This document shows positions 17,944 through 25,611 of a stretch of DNA of 64,000 bases, in pieces. Below the pieces are notes generated by a model that saw only the letters and a program-made list of their open reading frames with translations, had not been told where the DNA came from and ran no database searches. Positions within the stretch are counted from its first letter, which is position 1. Every line of letters begins with the position of its first letter. The stretch is from Enterobacter ludwigii (GTDB taxonomy: Bacteria; Pseudomonadota; Gammaproteobacteria; Enterobacterales; Enterobacteriaceae): the NCBI GenBank assembly GCA_023023105.1, contig CP083824.1, positions 2,914,001 through 2,978,000 on the forward strand, read 5' to 3'. The translations under genes were made by a program, and so were the position numbers.

Positions 17944-18255
17944 CGGTATATCCTCAGGTCATTAAAAATCGCTGACCTTTTTACGGGAGTTCTGATGTCG
18001 TTACCTGGCTTAATTGCAAAAAAATGTGACAGAACGCAGATTTTTCTCTGAAGCTGGCGCGCAAATCTGCAACGCGGAGGTGCTTTTTATTCGGTCTCGA
18101 CCGCACGATCGTTTACCATAGTGGCGTCATTTTTTAACAGGATGGTATTACTGGTGTCTGACTCTGCCGCTCGCCCGACTTTTTTATTTCATGATTACGC
18201 GCAGCAACGCTGAGAACAGCCACCAGTAAGGGTAATGTGATGTGCCGATTTTGTT
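17944..18255. other. Intergenic DNA between dacD and the prophage left end
   Basis: This stretch of about 310 bases holds the dacD promoter region and what I take to be the host side of the left attachment site. No gene is seen. A nine-base inverted pair TTACTGGTG (18148-18156) and CACCAGTAA (18221-18229) flanks about 64 bases; its role is unknown. Confidence 0.6.
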
Positions 18256-18266
18256 TGGTACGCAAT
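18256..18266 (+). repeat. Candidate attL core
   Basis: TGGTACGCAAT, exactly repeated at 33227-33237. It is followed at once by TTTGGTACAC on the phage side. The same ten bases lie before the right copy, so the rejoined attP would have the core flanked by direct repeats of TTTGGTACAC, as expected for integrase-binding sites. Confidence 0.55.
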
Positions 18267-18285
18267 TTGGTACACAACACATTTT

Positions 18286-18675
18286 TCACATCACCGGGCA
18301 GTCGTCGAACTCGCCAGAGCGAGCATCGTTGATGCTGTACGTGATCACCCCAAACACCGGCCGCGAAGTATCCGATACATCGTCCTTCAACGGTAACGAC
18401 TCCCTCCTTCCATTTTCAGGGTTTTCCAGATAAGGCTGCGGGTGAGTCCTGTAACGCCTGATCCTGAACTCACCATCAATAGCACAGACAAGCAGAGAAC
18501 CATCTTTAGGTGTCAGTGACGAATCAACGATAAGCATGGCGCCTTTCATGATTCCGGCGCGCAGGTATGTTGTGCCGGCTATCATCATGTACGTGGCTGC
18601 CGGATGCGCGATAAGGCGCTTGTCGAGCGATATGCGCTCTTCAACGTAGTCTGCTGCAGGACTCGGGAACCCCAT
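18286..18675 (-). CDS. UmuD'-like protein (HumD type), catalytic residues lost
   Basis: This 129-residue protein begins MGFPSPAADYVEERISLD. E. coli UmuD is cut between Cys24 and Gly25 to give UmuD', which begins GFPSPAADYVEQRIDLN, so this gene starts directly at the processed form. A GGAGGTG ribosome site just before the ATG confirms that start. The serine nucleophile (Ser60) aligns with Thr36 and the lysine base (Lys97) with Arg73, so it should have no protease activity. Phage P1 HumD is a known UmuD'-only homologue. It would act by pairing with UmuC to form a lesion-bypass polymerase, or by modulating host UmuD. A consensus LexA box lies 20 bases upstream. The C-terminal tail after FGVITYSIN is longer than in UmuD. 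No umuC is next to it. Confidence 0.82.
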   Translation of the reverse strand: MGFPSPAADYVEERISLDKRLIAHPAATYMMIAGTTYLRAGIMKGAMLIVDSSLTPKDGSLLVCAIDGEFRIRRYRTHPQPYLENPENGRRESLPLKDDVSDTSRPVFGVITYSINDARSGEFDDCPVM

Positions 18676-18694
18676 AATGCACCTCCGATAGTTA

Positions 18695-18710
18695 CTGTAT
18701 GTGTATACAG
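18695..18710. promoter_or_regulatory. LexA (SOS) box, full consensus
   Basis: CTGT-ATGTGTAT-ACAG, flanked by TA on each side, matches CTGT-N8-ACAG. It lies 20 bases before the UmuD'-like start and about 80 bases before gtrA, between the two divergent genes. It should repress the UmuD'-like gene until DNA damage; an effect on gtrA is possible. Confidence 0.88.
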
Positions 18711-18713
18711 TAT

Positions 18714-18738
18714 TATCGATCGGCGGTGTCGATCAATA
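18714..18738. promoter_or_regulatory. Paired GATC sites in an inverted repeat upstream of gtrA
   Basis: TATCGATC-N9-GATCAATA is an inverted repeat with one mismatch and contains two Dam sites 13 bases apart. The gtr operons of Salmonella phages are known to switch on and off through Dam methylation and OxyR at GATC pairs near the promoter. A weak -10-like TACACT at 18752-18757 would put the -35 region over the second GATC. I could not fit a clean OxyR consensus. Confidence 0.45.
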
Positions 18739-18788
18739 GCGTTTGTGGTGCTACACTTCAGACCTTTCCGAATTCACTGATTTCTATA

Positions 18789-19151
18789 ATGTTAAAGTTA
18801 TTCGCCAGGTACACATCGATAGGTGTTATTAACACGCTCATTCACTGGGTGGTGTTCGCCATTTGCATCTATGCATTCCATACAGGACAGGCTCTTGGCA
18901 ACTTTGCCGGGTTCGTCGTGGCGGTGTCATTCAGCTTCTTTGCAAACGCCAGGTTCACGTTCAAGTCTTCCACTACAACCATGCGTTACATGCTTTATGT
19001 TGGATTCATGGGCTCGCTGAGCGCGGCTGTTGGCTGGGCTGCCGATAAGTCCGGCATGGTTCCGCTCGTGACTCTGATTGTTTTCTCCGCCATCAGTCTG
19101 GTATGCGGTTTTATTTATTCAAAGTTCATTGTCTTTAGGGATGCGAAATGA
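18789..19151 (+). CDS. gtrA: GtrA flippase for bactoprenol-linked glucose
   Basis: A 120-residue protein with four membrane helices that is thought to flip undecaprenyl-phosphate-glucose to the periplasmic face. It opens [20 protein letters not shown] and closes KFIVFRDAK, very like P22 GtrA. An in-frame extension 30 codons upstream is rejected because it would cover the control region and is absent from the family. The stop overlaps the gtrB start (ATGA). Confidence 0.95.
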   Translation: MLKLFARYTSIGVINTLIHWVVFAICIYAFHTGQALGNFAGFVVAVSFSFFANARFTFKSSTTTMRYMLYVGFMGSLSAAVGWAADKSGMVPLVTLIVFSAISLVCGFIYSKFIVFRDAK

Positions 19152-20080
19152 AAATTTCTCTGGTCGTTCCCGTCTTTAACGAAGAAGACGCGATACCTAT
19201 TTTTTATAAAACTGTTCGGGAATTTGAAGGACTCAAGCCGCATGAAGTCGAAATCGTCTTCATCAACGACGGGAGCAAAGACGCGACAGAATCCATCATT
19301 AACGCGCTCGCTATAGCTGATCCGCTTGTAGTTCCGCTGTCTTTCACGCGAAACTTTGGCAAAGAGCCAGCACTGTTTGCTGGGCTGGATCATGCTACCG
19401 GTGATGCAATCATCCCTATAGACGTTGACCTGCAGGACCCAATCGAAGTCATCCCTCACCTGATTGCGAAATGGCAGGAAGGCGCGGATATGGTTCTGGC
19501 TAAACGCTCTGATCGTTCCAGTGATGGCCGGATGAAGCGCAAAACCGCTGAGTGGTTCTATAAACTCCACAACAAAATCAGCAACCCGCAGATCGAAGAG
19601 AACGTCGGTGACTTCCGCCTGATGTCGCGTGATGTTGTGGAAAAAATTAAACTCATGCCAGAACGCAACCTATTTATGAAGGGGGTACTGAGCTGGGTTG
19701 GCGGTCGAATTGATGTTGTTGAGTATGCCCGTGCTGAACGCGTTGCTGGTGAATCAAAGTTTAATGGCTGGAAATTATGGAACTTAGCCATTGAAGGAAT
19801 AACCAGCTTTTCAACCGTGCCATTAAGAATGTGGACATATATAGGACTCGCTGTAGCTAGTCTTGCTTTTATTTATGGAGCCTGGATGATTGTAGACACT
19901 ATCGCCTTTGGAAATCCAGTAAGAGGCTATCCTTCATTGCTTGTCTCTATACTTTTCCTGGGTGGGATTCAACTTATTGGAATAGGAGTCCTTGGGGAAT
20001 ACATCGGGCGAATCTATATAGAGACGAAGAACAGGCCAAGATATCTCATCAAGAGCAAAAAGGAATGTTACCATGATTAA
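19148..20080 (+). CDS. gtrB: GtrB bactoprenol glucosyltransferase
   Basis: A 310-residue GT2 enzyme that moves glucose from UDP-glucose to undecaprenyl phosphate on the inner face of the membrane. The N-terminal [10 protein letters not shown] strand, the DVDLQDP metal-binding motif and two C-terminal helices (about 235-255 and 265-290) are those of GtrB/DPM-type enzymes. The gene overlaps gtrA by four bases and the next gene by eight, a tight three-gene operon. Base composition falls towards AT in its last third. Confidence 0.95.
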   Translation: MKISLVVPVFNEEDAIPIFYKTVREFEGLKPHEVEIVFINDGSKDATESIINALAIADPLVVPLSFTRNFGKEPALFAGLDHATGDAIIPIDVDLQDPIEVIPHLIAKWQEGADMVLAKRSDRSSDGRMKRKTAEWFYKLHNKISNPQIEENVGDFRLMSRDVVEKIKLMPERNLFMKGVLSWVGGRIDVVEYARAERVAGESKFNGWKLWNLAIEGITSFSTVPLRMWTYIGLAVASLAFIYGAWMIVDTIAFGNPVRGYPSLLVSILFLGGIQLIGIGVLGEYIGRIYIETKNRPRYLIKSKKECYHD

Positions 20081-21401
20081 TGGAGGGTCACTAAAAAACG
20101 ATTTGAAGTTAAATTGTGAGATTAAACTTGATTTCATGATGTTTGTTTTTTCTGTCCTTGTAATACTTATCGCGCTTGGACGAATAAACAACATCTACAT
20201 AGAGCATGATGACTGGGATTTCATGCTTAGACCAGAATTTAGTCAATATGCTACGCCATGGAGCAAAACGCTGTCTGAAGGTCGATGGATTACATTTATG
20301 TGGTCTAAAATAGCCATTAATCTATCGCCATCTGTGCTTTACGTTATTTTTATGTCAGGCTACTCATTGCTTTGCTGGAGAATTTCTTTAGCAATATCAA
20401 GTGGTGGAATTGAGAGATATATTGTTGCACTATCATTGTTTGCCTGTCCGCTTTATTCTGCGTTCTCGTCATGGCCTGCCACCACAACCCCTTCAGTATG
20501 GGTGTGTCTTGTGTCATTATCGTGTCTATACAGATATTCTAATTCATACATCGCATACTTTATCGTGGCTACAGTCATGTCTCTGGTGTACCCTCCATTA
20601 GGGCTTGTGTGCCTTATCTTTGCTGGGTGGTCAGGCGGCTCTATTAGCACAATATTCAAATGCCTGTCTTATTTTTCAGGGTTTATTTTTGGCGTGCTCT
20701 GCATATATATACTTAATTATGCTTTCCATGGTCACTTTGGCATTATTCCAGAGGGGTGGAGAAATTATCACCAGATAGCATCGGTCGCTGATTTGGTGTT
20801 TAACATAAAAAAAGCATATGGTATTTTAATCTTCTTTGTTGATGTATACTGGCTGTCTTTGTCTCTTTCCATTGCCAGCATAGTGTATGGGGCGTTAAAT
20901 AAAAACAGGCATACCATTTCATTGCTATTAATTGGATTATTCTGCTTTGGTCTGGATGCGGCACTTACAACATACACAGGAATGGATGTTTCCGACAGGA
21001 ACTTTATATGGCCGTGGTTTTATATGGTTGCATGTGTCGGGTTACTGGTATTTAACAGTAACTCAAAGGAAGCTAGACGCTGTGCATTTTCCAGGACTGC
21101 AGGATTAATTATATTAAGTGTTGTTTTCTTTTATGGTATGAACACATGGAGAGTTCAGGCAGATTATTACAACAGGGTGGCAAAATATGTAGATATGGTA
21201 GGGGTTCAAATGGATCAGGCAAAGGATGGCTTTGTCTTAACATGCGGAGAGCCAAAATTCATCCATGGAATAAACATAAAAATGGCAGTTAAGAAAACAC
21301 ACGGTATTGATGTTGGAGAAGCATCTGCTGATGACTGCAAAAAAGCAATTAACCCAGGCATCAACAAAGTTGATAACAAGATTATTTTTATATACCCATG
21401 A
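20073..21401 (+). CDS. Type-specific O-antigen glycosyltransferase (GtrC-like, GT-C fold)
   Basis: A 442-residue protein with about ten helices and an early HDDW motif in the first periplasmic loop ([12 protein letters not shown]), the form of acidic motif used by GT-C enzymes that take sugars from lipid carriers. By position it is the third, serotype-determining gene of a gtr operon and should add glucose to the O-antigen repeat in the periplasm. The C-terminal soluble part holds a pair of cysteines (LTCGEP, ADDCKK). The gene is markedly more AT-rich than gtrA and the backbone, as these genes usually are. I do not recognise the serotype. Confidence 0.8.
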   Translation: MINGGSLKNDLKLNCEIKLDFMMFVFSVLVILIALGRINNIYIEHDDWDFMLRPEFSQYATPWSKTLSEGRWITFMWSKIAINLSPSVLYVIFMSGYSLLCWRISLAISSGGIERYIVALSLFACPLYSAFSSWPATTTPSVWVCLVSLSCLYRYSNSYIAYFIVATVMSLVYPPLGLVCLIFAGWSGGSISTIFKCLSYFSGFIFGVLCIYILNYAFHGHFGIIPEGWRNYHQIASVADLVFNIKKAYGILIFFVDVYWLSLSLSIASIVYGALNKNRHTISLLLIGLFCFGLDAALTTYTGMDVSDRNFIWPWFYMVACVGLLVFNSNSKEARRCAFSRTAGLIILSVVFFYGMNTWRVQADYYNRVAKYVDMVGVQMDQAKDGFVLTCGEPKFIHGINIKMAVKKTHGIDVGEASADDCKKAINPGINKVDNKIIFIYP

Positions 21402-21406
21402 TTGCA

Positions 21407-21424
21407 GGGCGGCATTTGCCGCCC
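21407..21424. terminator. Hairpin after the gtr operon
   Basis: GGGCGGC-ATTT-GCCGCCC followed on the plus strand by ATTTCTTGTTTC. It is a strong stem with a poor T run, placed between the convergent gtr and tail genes. Confidence 0.5.
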
Positions 21425-21456
21425 ATTTCTTGTTTCATTTTCTGAAGAATTGATTG

Positions 21457-21621
21457 TTACACAGGCTCAAAAAACCCGCATTCTTCATCATCGCAAAACC
21501 ACCACTTCCCATTCAGATAATCTTGCTGATGCATTGTTGAGCCGCATATCGGGCAGAACTTAACGGTAGAATCCTGCTGCTGCAGGCTCTGTTGTTGCTC
21601 TTCGTTTGATTGTGTTGCCAT
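21457..21621 (-). CDS. Small zinc-ribbon protein (54 aa)
   Basis: The frame starts MATQSNEEQQQSLQQQD and continues with FCPICGSTM and a later WWFCDDEECGFFEP. The four cysteines (CPIC and CDDEEC) have the spacing of a zinc ribbon. It is the last gene of the tail-fibre group, ten bases after the fibre-assembly gene, where phages often carry accessory genes. No function is known to me. A longer frame reading back into the assembly gene is rejected. Confidence 0.55.
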   Translation of the reverse strand: MATQSNEEQQQSLQQQDSTVKFCPICGSTMHQQDYLNGKWWFCDDEECGFFEPV

Positions 21622-21631
21622 GATGACCGCC

Positions 21632-22048
21632 TTATACAGGATATTGTAATTTTGCAGCAGCGATATCTGAGACGTACTTAGCTTTGCGCTGGGTAATTTG
21701 GTCTCTAACAACTTGCTGCTTTGTTGTTTCAGATGGGCCATCATTTACGATAGCGGCCAGATATGCAGTGTTTAGTTGCGCAATGTCATTTTTGTAATCG
21801 GATACCAAAGAGGTAAGTGCGTCAGAAAGCAATGCGCTATTTGGCGCTGCTGGCTTGTCAATCCATGCAGGCATGCCATCAACAACACCAAGCATCTTTC
21901 CATCTGGTGGCATTGCTCTGTATGTGTGAAAAAGACTGTCACCAACATCTACAGCATCAGACAAATCCCACCCGGCAGATTCATAATCTTGCAACATCGC
22001 CTTAGGGAAAAATGAAACATGTAATGCTGACCATACGTAATTGTTCAT
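21632..22048 (-). CDS. Tail fibre assembly-like protein
   Basis: A 138-residue protein that begins MNNYVWSALHVSFFPKAML. The segments KMLGVVDGMPAWIDKPAA and a helical C-terminus, QQVVRDQITQRKAKYVSDI, have the arrangement of Tfa-type chaperones and of short fibre-associated proteins. It starts one base after the fibre gene ends. The start at 22048 is preferred because the upstream extension lies in the fibre gene in another frame. Confidence 0.65.
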   Translation of the reverse strand: MNNYVWSALHVSFFPKAMLQDYESAGWDLSDAVDVGDSLFHTYRAMPPDGKMLGVVDGMPAWIDKPAAPNSALLSDALTSLVSDYKNDIAQLNTAYLAAIVNDGPSETTKQQVVRDQITQRKAKYVSDIAAAKLQYPV

Positions 22049-22049
22049 A

Positions 22050-22832
22050 TCAACTCCCAAGCGCCAGGTAATAAATAGCGTACGTGCCGCTTGTATTCGT
22101 ATAAACGTTAAAACGGTCAGTTCCAGGGATATATGTATTAAACGAGACTGTGTTGGCATATAACCCGTTGCTGACTAATGTCACGACAACGCTTGAGCAA
22201 GCATTTGGGAATGGTATTGGGAAGAAGACCCCATTACCTGCAGAGCCAGAGGAGATTCCAGATGCGTTCCCTCCCATCATCACCATGCCGCCAGGTAGTT
22301 TGTACCAGAACGCAGATGAGGTAGATCCGGCAGGGAAATAACTCATGTCAGGTATTTGACTCGCACCAGTGCCCACGTTTCTTGTCGATGCCGTTCCAAG
22401 GCTTAGTGCTGTAATAGCAGCCCTTACAAAGGCAGTTGTTGCAAGTTGCGTTGTGTTTGTGCCAGGGGCAGGTGTAGGTCCAGCTGGCGTACCTGTAAAT
22501 GATGGGCTCTCCAGTTGAGCCAACAACTGGATTGTTCCTGCGGTAAGCATATTGGCGGCAATGTCGTTAGCAGACCATGCCCGAGCGGATGTGCCCTCCT
22601 GGCCGCGAACTATCGTAAGCACATCACCTGACTTTGCTGTTACGTGAACAATTTCATTGAGCTGTCCTGTTGCAGCATCAATCAACGTCAACTTAAAAAA
22701 GCTTGTGCCGGATACCGGAGAAGGGAAAAGAGCCCCCGTTCCGGTATTAAGTGTCAATGATGTTGCTGAGGCGCTTATGCCCGCCGCCAGAACGCTCTGG
22801 GCATTGTTAGCAGCTAAAAGTTGAAGTGCCAT
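22050..22832 (-). CDS. Phage tail fibre protein (short)
   Basis: A 260-residue fibre. The N-terminal part (residues 1-100; QLLAANNAQSVLAAGI, then VRGQEGTSARAWSANDIAAN) is the conserved virion-attaching module found in many enterobacterial prophage fibres. A TQLATTAFVRAAI repeat follows, and the C-terminal Ser/Gly/Thr-rich part would bind the host receptor. It is short compared with most fibres, so the tip may have been shortened or exchanged. A GGAGG site precedes it and a terminator lies further upstream, so it may need its own promoter or read-through. Confidence 0.82.
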   Translation of the reverse strand: MALQLLAANNAQSVLAAGISASATSLTLNTGTGALFPSPVSGTSFFKLTLIDAATGQLNEIVHVTAKSGDVLTIVRGQEGTSARAWSANDIAANMLTAGTIQLLAQLESPSFTGTPAGPTPAPGTNTTQLATTAFVRAAITALSLGTASTRNVGTGASQIPDMSYFPAGSTSSAFWYKLPGGMVMMGGNASGISSGSAGNGVFFPIPFPNACSSVVVTLVSNGLYANTVSFNTYIPGTDRFNVYTNTSGTYAIYYLALGS

Positions 22833-22852
22833 TTATCCTCCGGGATACGGGC

Positions 22853-22881
22853 AATAAAAAACCCGCGCAAGGCGGGCTCTT
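22853..22881 (-). terminator. Terminator between the baseplate genes and the tail fibre gene
   Basis: On the minus strand CCCGCC-TTG-CGCGGG is followed by TTTTTTATT. It would stop leftward transcripts from the baseplate genes just before the fibre gene. Confidence 0.7.
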
Positions 22882-22919
22882 AGTGTTAAAATGAATTTAA
22901 AATTAACGAGGGTTTATGA

Positions 22920-23168
22920 ATGAAAAACTTACCAGTGTCTATTTCTAAATTTCTTTTATCATCAGTAGGCGCGATTACAATATTACTTTCAACTTTCCTT
23001 ATATTTTTAATTTTCGATATGTGGATTCAGGAAGGAATCCCACCTTTCGAAAACATTAAATTCAGCATTGCTGTTTTCTTTACAGTTATCATGCTACTTG
23101 TTATATGTCAGTGCCTTAAATATTTTACAGACATGGCAATTGATGGTCGAAACAACACTAACCAATGA
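22920..23168 (+). CDS. Small two-helix membrane protein, plus strand, within the tail region
   Basis: An 82-residue protein: two hydrophobic helices (about 10-32 and 46-66) separated by a short loop (QEGIPPFENIKF), with a polar tail. It lies on the strand opposite to all neighbouring tail genes, is AT-rich, has its own ribosome site (ACGAGGG) and overlaps the last codons of the DUF2612-like gene. This is the pattern of a moron gene, one added to a prophage and expressed in the lysogen. I do not recognise the family; superinfection exclusion is one possibility, by analogy only. Confidence 0.6.
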   Translation: MKNLPVSISKFLLSSVGAITILLSTFLIFLIFDMWIQEGIPPFENIKFSIAVFFTVIMLLVICQCLKYFTDMAIDGRNNTNQ

Positions 23169-23862
23169 TAGTCACGCTCACTGGTTGATAAAACGGCATG
23201 TGTAGCAACCCGCTGTCAAAGGCCTGCTTGAATAGAGCGGCATATTCATAATTGTCGCTCTTTATAAGCAGGCTATTCTTCTGATTGTATGACCGTGTAT
23301 TGAAAGAAAATCCATTAAAAAGGGTTGCGTCGGTTAGTTTTCTGTACCCCTTGATTATTGATATGCTCGCGCCAGCCCCAGAGAATAGAACTGAAATACT
23401 CCACCGCTGATCGTTAACGACATCTACACCATCAATTCCGGTCAAGAATCTCATGATTCGGCGCTTTAACCAGGGGATGGTGAAATAATACCCATCACCC
23501 TTGTAAAAATTCCATGTCATTATACGTTTGAACAGGTCATCGGAAACGACGACCTGCTCGGACTGATTGACAACCCTGCGCCCATTGAATGGAAGCTGGT
23601 TAAACAGGACGGAGTTGTAAGGTCCGAACACGCTTCGCTTCCCACTTATAAGCACTGGCGGCTTTACGCCATAAATCCCTCTGGCTATCCATTTTAGCTG
23701 ATCGCCAGCATTGTACCCCCCGACAAAGATCGGAAGGTTGGCTTTAATCATCCATGAATAAATATCCTGAGCCATTGTGTTATACGCGGTGACGAACGCC
23801 TGTAGATCATCATCGTCGTTATACTGCGTATACAGGTATGATTTAATGATATCTTCCAGCAT
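23158..23862 (-). CDS. Baseplate-associated tail protein (DUF2612-like)
   Basis: A 234-residue protein that follows the baseplate J gene, where contractile and related tails carry a P2 gpI- or DUF2612-type baseplate component. A central YYFTIPWLKRRIMRFL segment and the C-terminal YQPVSVTIIG are notable. The ATG at 23862 is one base after the upstream stop and has a GGGAT site; a TTG six codons upstream is the alternative. The family call rests on context as much as on sequence. Confidence 0.7.
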   Translation of the reverse strand: MLEDIIKSYLYTQYNDDDDLQAFVTAYNTMAQDIYSWMIKANLPIFVGGYNAGDQLKWIARGIYGVKPPVLISGKRSVFGPYNSVLFNQLPFNGRRVVNQSEQVVVSDDLFKRIMTWNFYKGDGYYFTIPWLKRRIMRFLTGIDGVDVVNDQRWSISVLFSGAGASISIIKGYRKLTDATLFNGFSFNTRSYNQKNSLLIKSDNYEYAALFKQAFDSGLLHMPFYQPVSVTIIG

Positions 23863-23863
23863 G

Positions 23864-25282
23864 TTATATCCCGTCGACAATTACCCCATTCGAGGCTATG
23901 TACCAGTAACTGTATGGGTCACCGCTGATTATATTTGTTCCGGAATCGACTCCTGTGATAACACCATTTACCGTAACAATAACGTTCAGTGTTGAAATCA
24001 GGCTCATATCCAGCGTGCTGTTAATCGCCTGAAGAAAAACATCCTTGACGTTATTGATATTCATCGGCTTTCCGGCAAATATACCGTTCACGTAGTCGAT
24101 AACTGGCTGTGATACCAGTGAGGCGATAGTCGCATCCGTCAGGTAGTTAGCACTTTCCGTCGCCCACTCAAACTTTATTGTCACCAACTGTTGAAGCGGG
24201 ATCACGAAGGGAATGACGTAGTTGTCAGGCCAGTCATTGATCGTAACGACATTATTCCTCAGGTTCGGGGTGACAATGCCTCCGCCCGTCCACGTGCCGG
24301 ATGAAGCCGTGTTTATGCCGATGGAAAAGGTATGCGGACTCAGAACGGTAATGGTAAGTGGCACGTTATTGACGCCGCTCATTCCGGTGACGCCGGTGAT
24401 ATTAATAACTTGCCCAGTGCTGAATCCGTGGGTGATGTCAGTCGTGATAACGCCAGGGTTTGCATTGGTAATGCCCGTGACATTGAGGTCCGTGCCTTTG
24501 AGCCTGCTGATGTCTCCTGCTGATTTATAAATGGCTCCTGCCATTTCATAAATATCGCCACCGCCGCACATTACAATCCATGCATTGCCGCTCTGAACGA
24601 CTGAAACCAGCCGGGCCTGAACATTGCTCAGGTCGGTTAATTTCTGGCGGATAAAGCCAGGATACCCCTGAACGGTTGACATCTGGCCTTCCCAGACGCG
24701 CTCGCGAAACTCGTAATCAGTTTCTTTCGCACCGCCTGGCGTACCGGAAACAGGGTTGGTACAGGTCAGGGTAATATCCGACGGCAGACTGGTAAGGATC
24801 TGGTTAACTGAGCCCACAGGAACAGCCCACGAACCCGTATTCGTTGCAATGGCTGTTACCATCGAGCTGACACCAGAAGACAGGACCACTGTCGCATCGG
24901 AGATCTGGTAGGTATACGTTCCGTCGCTGACCAGAAAACCCTGCGGGATAACGAATCCAGCCGGGCCAGAAAACGTAACCGGAACGGTAGTTTCTCCTTG
25001 AGTTTTTTGTGGGCTGATACCTGACTGCTGAGCCAGAAGGTTCAGCATGTACATATTCGCCTTCAGCGGACCTACGGAGTTGATTAGGTCAACGCGGATC
25101 TGATCGGCAATGAGCAGCGCGCCAACGTCGGTACCAACGATATCCTCAATCAGAGAGCCTGGGAGATCTGTCGTGATGCCTGGTGATAATTCTGTGGCTC
25201 TTGAAACTAAGTCGGCGCGCAGCTCTTCGGATGTTTTCGGCACTGGCCCGGCTGCGTCATAGCTAACGGACAAATCACTCAT
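23864..25282 (-). CDS. Baseplate J-like protein with inserted FCCH-like domain
   Basis: A 472-residue baseplate J/gp47 protein, a structural part of the wedge that links tube and fibres. The N-terminal PKTSEELRADLVSRATELSP and the central GGAKETDYEFRERVWEG blocks are typical. Between about residues 265 and 335 lies a beta-rich insertion (GVITTDITHGFSTGQVINIT) that resembles the FCCH-like module often annotated in phage tail proteins. The C-terminal part resumes the J fold with TIASLVSQPVIDYVNGIFAG. It overlaps the next upstream gene by four bases. Confidence 0.88.
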   Translation of the reverse strand: MSDLSVSYDAAGPVPKTSEELRADLVSRATELSPGITTDLPGSLIEDIVGTDVGALLIADQIRVDLINSVGPLKANMYMLNLLAQQSGISPQKTQGETTVPVTFSGPAGFVIPQGFLVSDGTYTYQISDATVVLSSGVSSMVTAIATNTGSWAVPVGSVNQILTSLPSDITLTCTNPVSGTPGGAKETDYEFRERVWEGQMSTVQGYPGFIRQKLTDLSNVQARLVSVVQSGNAWIVMCGGGDIYEMAGAIYKSAGDISRLKGTDLNVTGITNANPGVITTDITHGFSTGQVINITGVTGMSGVNNVPLTITVLSPHTFSIGINTASSGTWTGGGIVTPNLRNNVVTINDWPDNYVIPFVIPLQQLVTIKFEWATESANYLTDATIASLVSQPVIDYVNGIFAGKPMNINNVKDVFLQAINSTLDMSLISTLNVIVTVNGVITGVDSGTNIISGDPYSYWYIASNGVIVDGI

Positions 25283-25611
25283 ACGTTCACCGTTGTGATA
25301 ATTTTAGAACCGGCGTTCGTAATCGCCGAAATGTTGTATACAGGCGGGTCATCACTCACAAGGGCGATCTGCAGCGATGAAAAATACGGACTAAATTGCC
25401 GCTGAAGCCTGTCGACATAATAGGTGGGTAGCACCTGCTGAATGACCGAGCTCTGCGCCGGAATGCCATTATTTGCAAAAAATGGTGACTCCTGCGGCGC
25501 CAGCTTCAGATTCTGGATCAGCGTCGTAAGATAGATGGAGTCGTTGAAGCCATTTTCATCCGGAACCACCAGCACCCACTTACCATTTGCATCTCTCCCG
25601 TAGGTTCTCAT
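25279..25611 (-). CDS. Small baseplate protein
   Basis: A 110-residue protein of the baseplate operon, overlapping its neighbours by four bases on each side. It has a beta-strand start (MRTYGRDANGKWVLVVPDE) and segments NDSIYLTTLIQNLKLAP and YYVDRLQRQFSPYFSSLQIA. By position and size it should be the gp25/W-like wedge component or its equivalent. No sequence motif proves it. Confidence 0.6.
   Translation of the reverse strand: MRTYGRDANGKWVLVVPDENGFNDSIYLTTLIQNLKLAPQESPFFANNGIPAQSSVIQQVLPTYYVDRLQRQFSPYFSSLQIALVSDDPPVYNISAITNAGSKIITTVNV

Noticed and set aside
18699..18788. N-terminal extension of GtrA by 30 codons
   Set aside because: It would cover the LexA and GATC control region, and known GtrA proteins begin at MLKLFA as the shorter start does.
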